Source: Oscillospiraceae bacterium
GTDB taxonomy: Bacteria; Bacillota; Clostridia; Oscillospirales; Ruminococcaceae
Direction of reading: 5' to 3'
Assembly: GCA_900770285.1 (NCBI GenBank)
Contig: CAAGJO010000032.1
Span: 1 to 64,000 of the forward strand
Length of the DNA stretch: 64,000 bases
Shown piece after piece: positions 1-7,511 of the stretch. The notes below the pieces were generated by a model that was given only the letters and a program-made list of their open reading frames with translations, did no database searches and was not told where the DNA came from. Both the position numbers and the translations under genes were made by a program. Position 1 is the first letter of the stretch. Each line of letters starts with the position of its first letter.

Positions 1-1415
1 CCGTTTACATATCTTTGTACCTGAATGTAACCTGATGTGCATTTGCTGAGAATGCTTGAAGTTACATTGATAAATGATCTGTATGTATAAGCTCCTGCTT
101 TCTTCTGTCCCTTGAGCATACTGTTGCCCAATACCATTTCGCCTTCTTCATTTGATGAATCAACGTCACTTGAAGAATCAATTACTGAAGAACTGTCAAT
201 CTTGCTTGATGAATCAGCCTTGGAACTGCTGTCTGCCTTGCTTGATGAGGATTCAGCGATTGATGAACTATCAATTTGTGAAGAACTGCTGTCCGCTGTA
301 CTGGAAGAATCTGCTGTTGACGAACTGTCAATATCGCTGGAAAAATCATCTTCAATGTGAATAACAGCGTTAATACCTGTTAATTCGCAAACCTCTCCGC
401 TTTCAAATTCTTCTTTAGTTTTAGGCTCTCCTGTATCACTGTATTTTTCAACGCACTCGCCGCTTACACAGTTTTCAAGATAATAGCTGTTTTCTGTTTT
501 ACCCTTGACTCCTGCAATACCGCCAACATATTTAACACCGGTTACTTTTCCAACATTAAAGCAGTTCTCAATCAGGCCGCCGGAAGAACCGCATATTCCG
601 CCAACATTATTTCCTGCGCTTGTGATTTTACCGGTATTATAGCAATTAGAAACTATACTTTTGGTATACGCTGTAGCTAAATATGCAGAAATCCTGTTAT
701 ATCCGCAAATACCGCCTACCATTCTTCCTTCTGCTCCGCTGATAGAACCTGAATTGTGACATTCTGATACATTACAGTCAGTAACCTGTCCGCAAATTCC
801 CCCAGCGGTAGCTTGGAATGTTGATGAAGCGATTAGTGTACTCTCGTTATAACAGTTGGTAATTGTTGATTTATTTGCAAAACCACAAATTCCGCCCACC
901 ATTTCCGAAACATCAAAATAAGAATCAACCACTCCAAGGTTTTTAATTGTTGCACTGTCGCATTGTCCGAATAAACCTGTGTATCTGTAATATAAATCGT
1001 CATCTTTATTTGTTATACAAAGACCGCTGATAGTGTGACCATTTCCATCAAATGTACCTTTGTATTTTACATTTATTCCAGGGCTGGAAAAATTACGGCA
1101 GCAACCGATTGGCACCCAGTCAGTAAATTCAGCATTTTCATTTAAGCTTCCATCACTGTTTAGGATATTTTTGTTGACAACAATATCATCTGTCAATACA
1201 GCATTTGCCTCATTTGAACCGTCTGTATTGCTGTTTACATAATCTCTGAACCATATAAGTTCATCTGCATTTGAAATCTGATACACATCATCTATCTTTT
1301 CAGGCTCAGTTTCTCCTGCAGAAGCTGCAAGATTAACACCAAAAGTCAAAGATGTAACAGCAAGAACTCCTGATGTAAAAGCAGACAGCAATTTTTTAAT
1401 AAATTTACTACCCAT
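1..1415 (-). CDS. Secreted GLUG-repeat surface protein, C-terminus cut by window edge
   Basis: The reading frame is open from an ATG at 1415 to the left edge, giving 471 residues with the C-terminus missing. GGAGGAAT sits just upstream of the ATG. It begins with a signal peptide (MGSKFIKKLLSAFTSGVLAV, then a hydrophobic run to AASAG). Residues about 110-310 hold at least four repeats of the type VGGICG..x..NCYN.G.I, the GLUG motif of secreted bacterial adhesin-like and peptidase-associated proteins. Residues about 350-425 are a Ser/Asp/Lys linker (DSSSKADSSS type). The last 46 visible residues match a module in the mannanase at 35304-39983 at 34 of 46 positions. The role is probably at the cell surface or on a substrate; no catalytic domain is visible in the part present. 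The Ser-rich linker makes long antisense open frames that are not genes. Confidence 0.85.
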   Translation of the reverse strand, partial: MGSKFIKKLLSAFTSGVLAVTSLTFGVNLAASAGETEPEKIDDVYQISNADELIWFRDYVNSNTDGSNEANAVLTDDIVVNKNILNSDGSLNENAEFTDWVPIGCCRNFSSPGINVKYKGTFDGNGHTISGLCITNKDDDLYYRYTGLFGQCDSATIKNLGVVDSYFDVSEMVGGICGFANKSTITNCYNESTLIASSTFQATAGGICGQVTDCNVSECHNSGSISGAEGRMVGGICGYNRISAYLATAYTKSIVSNCYNTGKITSAGNNVGGICGSSGGLIENCFNVGKVTGVKYVGGIAGVKGKTENSYYLENCVSGECVEKYSDTGEPKTKEEFESGEVCELTGINAVIHIEDDFSSDIDSSSTADSSSTADSSSSQIDSSSIAESSSSKADSSSKADSSSKIDSSSVIDSSSDVDSSNEEGEMVLGNSMLKGQKKAGAYTYRSFINVTSSILSKCTSGYIQVQRYVN

Positions 1416-1441
1416 TTTTTATTCCTCCAATTTAATTTAAC

Positions 1442-1525
1442 AAGTATTGTCTTGAAAATATCTAATTCACTTCCCTTCTTAAATCATTATAACAAACAAA
1501 TATTTACAACATTTAGACAATACTT
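1442..1525 (-). promoter_or_regulatory. Promoter region of the GLUG gene flanked by a 10-bp inverted repeat
   Basis: A -10 TATAAT (minus strand, 1486-1491) lies between two perfect inverted arms, AAGTATTGTC at 1442-1451 and GACAATACTT at 1516-1525. The -35 is not convincing. The arms are too far apart for a simple hairpin terminator; they could be paired operator half-sites or a long 5' leader stem. Confidence 0.35.
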
Positions 1526-1649
1526 ATGCAATTTTATACAACAAAATTATAACATTATTAATTATTAAAGTAAATAGCAAATTTAGATATTTTTGAGTCC
1601 TGTTTCAAAATTAATTTTATTAATTTTTCTGATTGCTTTACCGGGCATC

Positions 1650-1677
1650 AAAAAGAGAACTCCCGAAAGAGTTCTCT
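1650..1677 (-). terminator. Rho-independent terminator of pckA
   Basis: On the minus strand AGAGAACTC and GAGTTCTCT form a 9-bp stem around a TTTCGG loop, followed by TTTTTG. It starts about 34 bases after the pckA stop. Confidence 0.85.
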
Positions 1678-1710
1678 GAATTAAATCATATATATGCTTT
1701 ACAAAAGATA

Positions 1711-3318
1711 TTAAAGCTGTGGGCCATAAGCTACAAGGCTCTTGCCTTCTTCATTGTTTTCATATTTCTTGAAGTTCTTGATAAACAGACCTGCAAGATT
1801 TTCAGCCTTCTTATCCCATTCAGCAGCATCAGCATATGTGTCACGTGGGTCAAGAATATTAGTATCGACGCCTGGAAGCTCTGTCGGAACTTCAAAGTTG
1901 AATACTGGAATTTTCTTAGTAGGAGCCTTGAGGATTGAACCGTCAAGGATTGCATCGATAATTCCACGAGTATCCTTAATTGAAATACGTTTGCCTGTGC
2001 CGTTCCAACCTGTGTTTACAAGGTATGCCTTAGCGCCGCTCTTTTCCATTCTCTTAACAAGCTCATCAGCATACTTTGTAGGATGAAGTTCAAGGAACGC
2101 CTGTCCGAAGCAAGCGGAGAATGTAGGTGTAGGCTCTGTAATACCACGTTCTGTTCCTGCAAGCTTAGCTGTAAAGCCTGAAAGGAAGTAATACTTTGTC
2201 TGCTCAGGTGTAAGAATAGAAACCGGTGGAAGTACACCAAATGCGTCAGCAGAAAGGAAGATTACATTCTTTGCTTCCGGAGCAGATGAAACAGGGCGTA
2301 CAATATTATCGATGTGATAGATTGGATAAGATACACGAGTATTTTCTGTAACGCTCTTATCGTGGAAATCAATCTTTCCGTTTTCATCAAGAGTTACGTT
2401 TTCCAGCAATGCATCACGCTTAATTGCATTGTAAATATCCGGCTCTGATTCTTTATCAAGGTCGATAACCTTTGCATAGCAGCCGCCTTCAAAGTTGAAT
2501 ACGCCGTTATCATCCCAGCCGTGTTCATCATCGCCGATAAGCAAACGCTTAGGATCTGTTGAAAGTGTAGTTTTACCTGTACCTGAAAGACCAAAGAAGA
2601 TTGCTGTATTCTTTCCGTCCATATCAGTATTTGCGGAGCAGTGCATTGAAGCAATACCCTTAAGCGGGAGATAGTAGTTCATCATTGAGAACATACCTTT
2701 CTTCATTTCTCCGCCGTACCAAGTATTAATAATAACCTGCTCACGGCTTGTAATATTAAATACTACAGCTGTTTCAGAGTTAAGTCCGAGTTCTTTATAA
2801 TTTTCAACCTTAGCCTTTGATGCATTATATACAACGAAATCAGGTTCAAAATTCTCAAGCTCTTCATCAGTAGGTCTGATGAACATGTTCTTTACAAAAT
2901 GAGCCTGCCAAGCAACTTCCATAATAAAACGAACAGCCATGCGAGTGTCTGCATTAGTTCCGCAGAATGCATCAACTACATAAAGCTTTTTATTTGAAAG
3001 CTCTTCCTGTGCAATTTTCTTTACTGCGTCCCAAGCTTCCTGTGAAGCAGGATGGTTATCATTCTTATACTCGTCAGAAGTCCACCAAACAGTATCCTTG
3101 GAATTTTCGTCCATAACAATAAACTTATCTTTAGGTGAACGGCCTGTGTATACACCTGTCATTACATTAACAGCGCCAAGCTCACTAACCTGTCCTTTGT
3201 CATAGCCTGTGAGACCTTCTTTAGTCTCTTCTTCAAAGAGGCATTCATAGGAAGGATTATAAACAATGTCTTCCTGAGAACCTTTGATTCCGTATTTTGT
3301 TAAATCAACTTTTGCCAT
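1711..3318 (-). CDS. pckA: Phosphoenolpyruvate carboxykinase (ATP)
   Basis: Interconverts oxaloacetate + ATP with PEP + CO2 + ADP. In anaerobic gut Firmicutes it usually runs in the carboxylating direction, feeding C4 acids and conserving ATP. The 535-aa length is typical. The ATP-binding loop GLSGTGKTTLS is followed by the family-specific LIGDDEHGWD, and the GGEMKKGMFS segment near residue 200 is also diagnostic. An ATG 24 bases upstream gives an eight-residue extension, but the AAAGAAAGG ribosome site lies inside that extension and fits the ATG at 3318 (MAKVDLTKYG). The gene has its own promoter and terminator. The malic enzyme at 50.4 kb belongs to the same metabolic node. Confidence 0.98.
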   Translation of the reverse strand: MAKVDLTKYGIKGSQEDIVYNPSYECLFEEETKEGLTGYDKGQVSELGAVNVMTGVYTGRSPKDKFIVMDENSKDTVWWTSDEYKNDNHPASQEAWDAVKKIAQEELSNKKLYVVDAFCGTNADTRMAVRFIMEVAWQAHFVKNMFIRPTDEELENFEPDFVVYNASKAKVENYKELGLNSETAVVFNITSREQVIINTWYGGEMKKGMFSMMNYYLPLKGIASMHCSANTDMDGKNTAIFFGLSGTGKTTLSTDPKRLLIGDDEHGWDDNGVFNFEGGCYAKVIDLDKESEPDIYNAIKRDALLENVTLDENGKIDFHDKSVTENTRVSYPIYHIDNIVRPVSSAPEAKNVIFLSADAFGVLPPVSILTPEQTKYYFLSGFTAKLAGTERGITEPTPTFSACFGQAFLELHPTKYADELVKRMEKSGAKAYLVNTGWNGTGKRISIKDTRGIIDAILDGSILKAPTKKIPVFNFEVPTELPGVDTNILDPRDTYADAAEWDKKAENLAGLFIKNFKKYENNEEGKSLVAYGPQL

Positions 3319-3411
3319 TTTTAACCAGCCTTTCTTTTGCAAAGATAAAAATTATTTGTAATAATGCACTGCCAAAAGCATAATTCGCTTTGTTTCTACA
3401 TTACTGTTTAT

Positions 3412-3440
3412 AGTATATCACATTTTTAAACATTTGTAAA
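3412..3440 (-). promoter_or_regulatory. Promoter of pckA
   Basis: Minus strand TTTACA (3435-3440), 17-bp spacer, TATACT (3412-3417). It lies about 95 bases before the start codon, so a 5' leader of about 85 nt is expected. Confidence 0.65.
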
Positions 3441-3591
3441 TTGTATAGATGATACATTTAAAATGCAACTTTGGTATTAATTTGTGCAAAATTTCAGAAT
3501 ACAAAGTACTTTAAAGTCACATTTCAATATTTGCCTGATGTCTTTTCCGTATTTTTCCCTGACAACAATTTTTTATTCTTGTATAACCCAG

Positions 3592-4434
3592 CTATGCCTT
3601 TATATATTCTTTTAATTCTGAAAGACTGTCTGTTCCGTCTTTAATCCCCAGATCGTATACCTCCTGCAGCTTGTCGGGATTTTTCTCAAGCCTGCTTATT
3701 TCTATTGGCTTTGAAGGACGAATTACAAAAGCTCTTCCTTCTTTTTCCCATTGTATAAGTTTTTCAACTGATTTATTATATACAGCATGTCTTTGCATAA
3801 GACGTTTTGCCATTTCAGGCTGCTTTCTGAAATAAAGCTTTATAAGCGCCCAAGGCATTGGCTTTTTTCTATATTCCATATCACGAGTAAGTATAACGAT
3901 CAGCTTATCACAGCCCTGTGAAGCAAGCCACTGAAATGGAATACTGTCAGCAATTCCGCCGTCAAGATACTTTTTTCCATTAATGCTTACAGGCTTTGAA
4001 ACAAAGGGCATAGAGCCTGACGCTCGAAGTATGTCCATTTGCTCAAATACACTTTGAACTTGTATATATTCAGGTCTTCCTGTTTCCATATTTGTCACAA
4101 CCGCATAAAACGGGACTTTTGATTTTTTATAGCTTTCATCATCAAATGGATCAAGCTCATGTGGGACTCTGTTATAAGCATACTCAGTACTTACTATATT
4201 TCCTTCACGTAGGAGCGGACGCAGTCCCATATAGTTTTTATCACTGTTAAAACGCTTATTATACCGAATTATCCGTCCTTTTTGACCTGACAAATAATTT
4301 ACCCCAAACAAAGCTCCTGCCGATACGCCAACAATACTATCAACAGAAATGTTGTTGTCCATAAATACATCAAGAACGCCTGCTGTATACATTCCACGCA
4401 TAGCGCCGCCTTCCAATACCAACCCAAGCTTCAT
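3592..4434 (-). CDS. Patatin-like phospholipase (RssA/YjjU type)
   Basis: A 280-aa cytoplasmic serine hydrolase of the patatin family. The glycine-rich oxyanion loop EGGAMRGMYTAGV is at residues 8-20, the nucleophile elbow GVSAG has Ser38, and the catalytic Asp158 is in LDGG, so the Ser-Asp dyad is intact. The N-terminal M of the longer frame is disfavoured: AAAGGAG sits 6 bases before the ATG at 4434 (MKLGLVLEGG). Bacterial relatives hydrolyse lysophospholipids or acyl esters, but the physiological substrate is not predictable here. It is a single gene, divergent from the DUF1287 gene. Confidence 0.9.
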   Translation of the reverse strand: MKLGLVLEGGAMRGMYTAGVLDVFMDNNISVDSIVGVSAGALFGVNYLSGQKGRIIRYNKRFNSDKNYMGLRPLLREGNIVSTEYAYNRVPHELDPFDDESYKKSKVPFYAVVTNMETGRPEYIQVQSVFEQMDILRASGSMPFVSKPVSINGKKYLDGGIADSIPFQWLASQGCDKLIVILTRDMEYRKKPMPWALIKLYFRKQPEMAKRLMQRHAVYNKSVEKLIQWEKEGRAFVIRPSKPIEISRLEKNPDKLQEVYDLGIKDGTDSLSELKEYIKA

Positions 4435-4572
4435 ATTAAACTCCTTTTCAAAAATAATTCTTCTCACATTCATTTCCATATTAATTATATCACAAATCTT
4501 CTGAAAAATCACCATTTCTTAATTTTCTTTAAAGTATTTCTTAAAACAAATGTATTAATTGGCGCTTATTCA

Positions 4573-4600
4573 TTGACATTTCTGACATCCATGTTATACT
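4573..4600 (+). promoter_or_regulatory. Promoter of the DUF1287 gene
   Basis: TTGACA (4573-4578), 16-bp spacer, TATACT (4595-4600), about 38 bases upstream of the start codon. Confidence 0.75.
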
Positions 4601-4637
4601 TATTCTATCAAAAGCTGTAATATATATGGAGGACAAA

Positions 4638-5285
4638 ATGAAGAAAAGAACTGTAACATTTTTTGTGGCTATTTTAATTTTAATACTTGTACCGACTATG
4701 TTATATATCTTTAATATAATTCCTCACAAGGAGAAAACTAATGGAGATTTTAACATTAAGCCATACATAAGCAAAACTGACAAAGATAATGACGGAATAG
4801 ACGATCAAACTGATATACTGCAAAGCACAAGAGAATACATAAAAACAAATCCGAAATATAAAAGCAAATACTATGCAAACGGATATCCCGATGACCAATA
4901 TGGAGTTTGTACAGATGTAGTCGGCTTCGGACTTTTGGGAGCAGGATATGATTTAATGGACCTTGTTAACAAAGATGTTATCAAAAACAGAGAAAACTAT
5001 GACATTGATACCATAGACAAAAATATTGATTTCAGACGAGTTAAAAATCTAAAGGTATATTTTGATAACAATGCACACTCTCTTACCACCGATATCCATA
5101 AAATAGACGAATGGCAAGGCGGAGATATCGTTGTATTTGAAAATCATATTGGTATTGTCTCAGACAAAAGAAATAAAGACGGCGTCACATTTGTAATTCA
5201 CAATGCAAGTCCCGCTCAAAAAAGCTATGAACAGGATATTCTGGAATACAGAAATGACATTGTAGGTCATTACAGAATAAGCTGA
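4638..5285 (+). CDS. DUF1287 family membrane-anchored protein
   Basis: A 215-aa protein. The start at 4638 is set by GGAGG five bases upstream; an in-frame ATG at 4626 lies before that site. An N-terminal hydrophobic segment (residues 5-28) anchors or exports it. Next comes a short calcium-loop-like sequence DKDNDGIDDQTD, then the DUF1287 domain with Cys91 (YGVCTDVV), His170 (ENHIGIV) and His188 (VIHNASP), the Cys/His arrangement of papain/NlpC-like hydrolases. A role in cell-wall peptide cleavage is inferred from the fold and is unproven for the family. It converges on pfkA across a shared hairpin. Confidence 0.88.
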   Translation: MKKRTVTFFVAILILILVPTMLYIFNIIPHKEKTNGDFNIKPYISKTDKDNDGIDDQTDILQSTREYIKTNPKYKSKYYANGYPDDQYGVCTDVVGFGLLGAGYDLMDLVNKDVIKNRENYDIDTIDKNIDFRRVKNLKVYFDNNAHSLTTDIHKIDEWQGGDIVVFENHIGIVSDKRNKDGVTFVIHNASPAQKSYEQDILEYRNDIVGHYRIS

Positions 5286-5301
5286 AATATATTTTAATAA
5301 A

Positions 5302-5330
5302 AAGGTGCAGCTCCAAAAGAACTGCACCTT
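5302..5330 (-). terminator. Terminator of pfkA
   Basis: AAGGTGCAG/CTGCACCTT stem. On the minus strand it is followed by TTTTATTAAAAT, so it mainly serves pfkA. The plus-strand side lacks a T run, so it may act only weakly for the DUF1287 gene. Confidence 0.8.
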
Positions 5331-5342
5331 GATTCTGACATA

Positions 5343-6422
5343 TCAATCTCCGAATGAGATTCCTATAGCTCTTGCTGTTTCTACCATCTGGTCATCCTGC
5401 GGCACAAATTTTGTCTTTCCTGCAATATCGCAAAGAGGATTTTCCAAAACCTTATTGTCGATCATTGCTACGCCGTATCCGTATTTTCCCATAGCAATAA
5501 GCTGTGCAGCTCTTACACCGAACTGTGTTGCAAGAACACGGTCATATGCTGACGGACTGCCGCCTCTCAGCATATGTCCCGGAACACAAACTCGTGTTTC
5601 AAGTCCCGTGCTTTCCCCTATCTGCTTGCAAATACGGTTAGTAGCTGTTACATAACCCTGTTCTGCACGTTTTTTAGTTCTTTCTTTCTTTTTCATCTTT
5701 GCTTCGTTAACATCAAATGCACCTTCGGCAACTGCAAGAATCGAGAATCCTTTACCACTCTGACTTCTCTTTTCACAAGCCTCACAAAGCTTATCGATAT
5801 CATAAGGAATTTCAGGAATAACTATCATATCAGCACCGCCTGCAATTCCTGAATATAGTGTAAGCCAGCCAGCCTTGTTGCCCATAATTTCAACAAGGAG
5901 TATTCTGCCATGAGAATTTGCAGTTGTATGAAGTCGGTCAATAACTTCAGTAGCAATATCTACAGCAGAATGGAAACCGAATGTTACGCTTGTTCCCCAA
6001 ATATCGTTATCAATAGTCTTAGGCAAACCTATTACATTAAGACCTTCTGATGACAAAAGATTTGCAGTTTTATGCGTACCGTTACCGCCCAGAGTCAAAA
6101 GACAGTCAAGTTTTTGCTTTTTATATGTTTCCTTCATCTGTTTAACCTTATCAATATTGTCTTCTTCAACAACTTTCATAAGTTTAAAAGGAGTTCGCTT
6201 TGTACCAAAAATCGTTCCGCCTGTAGTCAGAATTCCTGAAAAATCAGACTGTTTCATTTCACGGCACATGTTATTTATAAGACCGTAATAACCGTCCTGT
6301 ATACCGACAATTTCAATATCATCGCCAAATTTCTCATAACAAGCCTTGGCTACTCCACGAATAGTAGCATTAAGTCCCGGGCAATCTCCGCCGCTTGTCA
6401 AAATACCTACTCTTCTTTTCAT
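5343..6422 (-). CDS. pfkA: 6-phosphofructokinase
   Basis: Phosphorylates fructose 6-phosphate in glycolysis. The 359-aa protein starts at the ATG at 6422, with AAAGGA eight bases upstream; an in-frame ATG at 6431 abuts the ribosome site. Visible motifs are GGDCPGLNA (11-19), GGTIFGTKR, GGNGT (113-117) and PKTIDND (134-140). The residue equivalent to E. coli Gly104 is Gly115, which predicts ATP rather than pyrophosphate as phosphoryl donor. The equivalent of residue 124 is Lys135, as in the PPi-dependent and actinobacterial mixed subgroup. ATP use is therefore an inference from one residue. Single-gene unit with its own promoter and terminator. Confidence 0.95.
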   Translation of the reverse strand: MKRRVGILTSGGDCPGLNATIRGVAKACYEKFGDDIEIVGIQDGYYGLINNMCREMKQSDFSGILTTGGTIFGTKRTPFKLMKVVEEDNIDKVKQMKETYKKQKLDCLLTLGGNGTHKTANLLSSEGLNVIGLPKTIDNDIWGTSVTFGFHSAVDIATEVIDRLHTTANSHGRILLVEIMGNKAGWLTLYSGIAGGADMIVIPEIPYDIDKLCEACEKRSQSGKGFSILAVAEGAFDVNEAKMKKKERTKKRAEQGYVTATNRICKQIGESTGLETRVCVPGHMLRGGSPSAYDRVLATQFGVRAAQLIAMGKYGYGVAMIDNKVLENPLCDIAGKTKFVPQDDQMVETARAIGISFGD

Positions 6423-6458
6423 AATCAACATCCTTTCATATTTTATTATACCATTAGC

Positions 6459-6487
6459 ATTATACCAAATTATAACGCTGTTTTCAA
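6459..6487 (-). promoter_or_regulatory. Promoter of pfkA
   Basis: Minus strand TTGAAA (6482-6487), 17-bp spacer, TATAAT (6459-6464). Confidence 0.7.
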
Positions 6488-6507
6488 GTATTTTATATAA
6501 AGCCCGG

Positions 6508-6536
6508 TTGATTTTTATTTTAATATATGTTAAAAT
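6508..6536 (+). promoter_or_regulatory. Promoter of the small membrane peptide and ung
   Basis: TTGATT (6508-6513), 17-bp spacer, TAAAAT (6531-6536). Divergent from the pfkA promoter. Confidence 0.65.
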
Positions 6537-6580
6537 ATATTTGTTTGAGATAATAATATTAATAGAAAGAGGGCTGTTAA

Positions 6581-6685
6581 ATGAACGATAAAAAACCTTT
6601 GATTATGAGAATTATTGTGCTTGCTATTGTTGCAGTTATGATACTGGGAATTGTAATTAGTTCAGCACTTTATGCAATGTATTAA
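6581..6685 (+). CDS. 34-aa single-pass membrane peptide upstream of ung
   Basis: ATG at 6581 after GAAAGAGGG; stop TAA at 6683-6685, only two bases before the ung ATG. The peptide MNDKKPLIMRIIVLAIVAVM continues with a hydrophobic run to ...SALYAMY: a short charged head, then one transmembrane helix of about 22 residues. Position, ribosome site, promoter and tight coupling to ung support real translation. I recognise no family. It could be a small membrane protein or a translation-coupling leader for ung. Confidence 0.7.
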   Translation: MNDKKPLIMRIIVLAIVAVMILGIVISSALYAMY

Positions 6686-6687
6686 AT

Positions 6688-7356
6688 ATGGTACACATAG
6701 GCAACAGCTGGGACGCCCTTCTTGCTGATGAATTTAAAAAAGACTATTATCTCAAGCTGCGGGAATTTTTAAAATATGAATATTCTCACTACACAATATA
6801 TCCTGATATGTACGATATATTTAATTCACTGAAATACACTGCATACGAAGATGTCCGTGCAGTAATTTTAGGACAGGATCCCTATCACGAACCCGGTCAG
6901 GCTCATGGTCTTTGCTTCTCTGTAAAAAAAGGAGTAAAACTCCCGCCGTCACTGCAAAACATTTTTAAGGAAATGAAAAGCGATTTGGGTCTTGAGCCGC
7001 CTTCATCAGGAGAATTAACTCCCTGGACACAACAAGGCGTTTTACTTATGAACACTGTACTCACGGTTCGCAGAGGACAAGCCAACAGTCACAAAGGCAA
7101 AGGCTGGGAACAGCTCACCGACGCAGTTATCAAAAAACTCAATGAACGTGACAAACCTATAGCATTCATTCTTTGGGGAGGAAATGCAAGAGCAAAAAAG
7201 CCCTTGATAACCAATCCTATACATAAGGTTTTTGAGGCTGCTCACCCTTCACCGCTTTCAGCATACAATGGCTTCTTTGGATGCAGACACTTTTCTAAAG
7301 TCAATGAATTTTTAGTACAAAATGGAATGGAGCCAATTAATTGGGCATTGGATTAA
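6688..7356 (+). CDS. ung: Uracil-DNA glycosylase (family 1)
   Basis: Removes uracil from DNA, the first step of base excision repair. 222 aa, the usual size. The water-activating motif is GQDPYH (62-67, Asp64, His67) and the minor-groove loop is HPSPLS (His186). The start follows the small-peptide stop by two bases, indicating translational coupling. A SOS-box-like palindrome lies just downstream and the 8-oxoguanine glycosylase is 5 kb away. Confidence 0.97.
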   Translation: MVHIGNSWDALLADEFKKDYYLKLREFLKYEYSHYTIYPDMYDIFNSLKYTAYEDVRAVILGQDPYHEPGQAHGLCFSVKKGVKLPPSLQNIFKEMKSDLGLEPPSSGELTPWTQQGVLLMNTVLTVRRGQANSHKGKGWEQLTDAVIKKLNERDKPIAFILWGGNARAKKPLITNPIHKVFEAAHPSPLSAYNGFFGCRHFSKVNEFLVQNGMEPINWALD

Positions 7357-7379
7357 AAATTAATATTAAATTTGTATCA

Positions 7380-7391
7380 GAACATTTGTTC
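7380..7391. promoter_or_regulatory. LexA (SOS) box-like palindrome
   Basis: GAACATTTGTTC is a perfect match to the Gram-positive LexA/DinR half-site pattern GAAC-N4-GTTC. A TATAAT at 7392-7397 directly follows. No gene starts between here and the hairpin at 7474, so a short SOS-controlled transcript of about 100 nt is possible. A chance 12-mer cannot be excluded. Confidence 0.45.
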
Positions 7392-7473
7392 TATAATTTG
7401 ATGATAACACCGATTTGCCGATTTAGCAAGAGGTTCTGCTGAAGTTAACAAATTATTCACAAATACACATAAC

Positions 7474-7507
7474 AAAGGCTATGAACGATTGAAGTTCATA
7501 GCCTTTT
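7474..7507. terminator. Bidirectional terminator between ung and the P-type ATPase-like gene
   Basis: AAAGGCTATGAAC (7474-7486) pairs perfectly with GTTCATAGCCTTT (7494-7506). It is followed by TTTT on the plus side and GTTATG after CCTTT on the minus side. Confidence 0.85.
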
Positions 7508-7511
7508 AAGT

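Noticed and set aside
112..364. Plus-strand open frames rich in Ser, Glu and Leu
   Set aside because: They are the antisense of the Ser/Asp/Lys linker of the minus-strand secreted protein; no ribosome site and repetitive composition.
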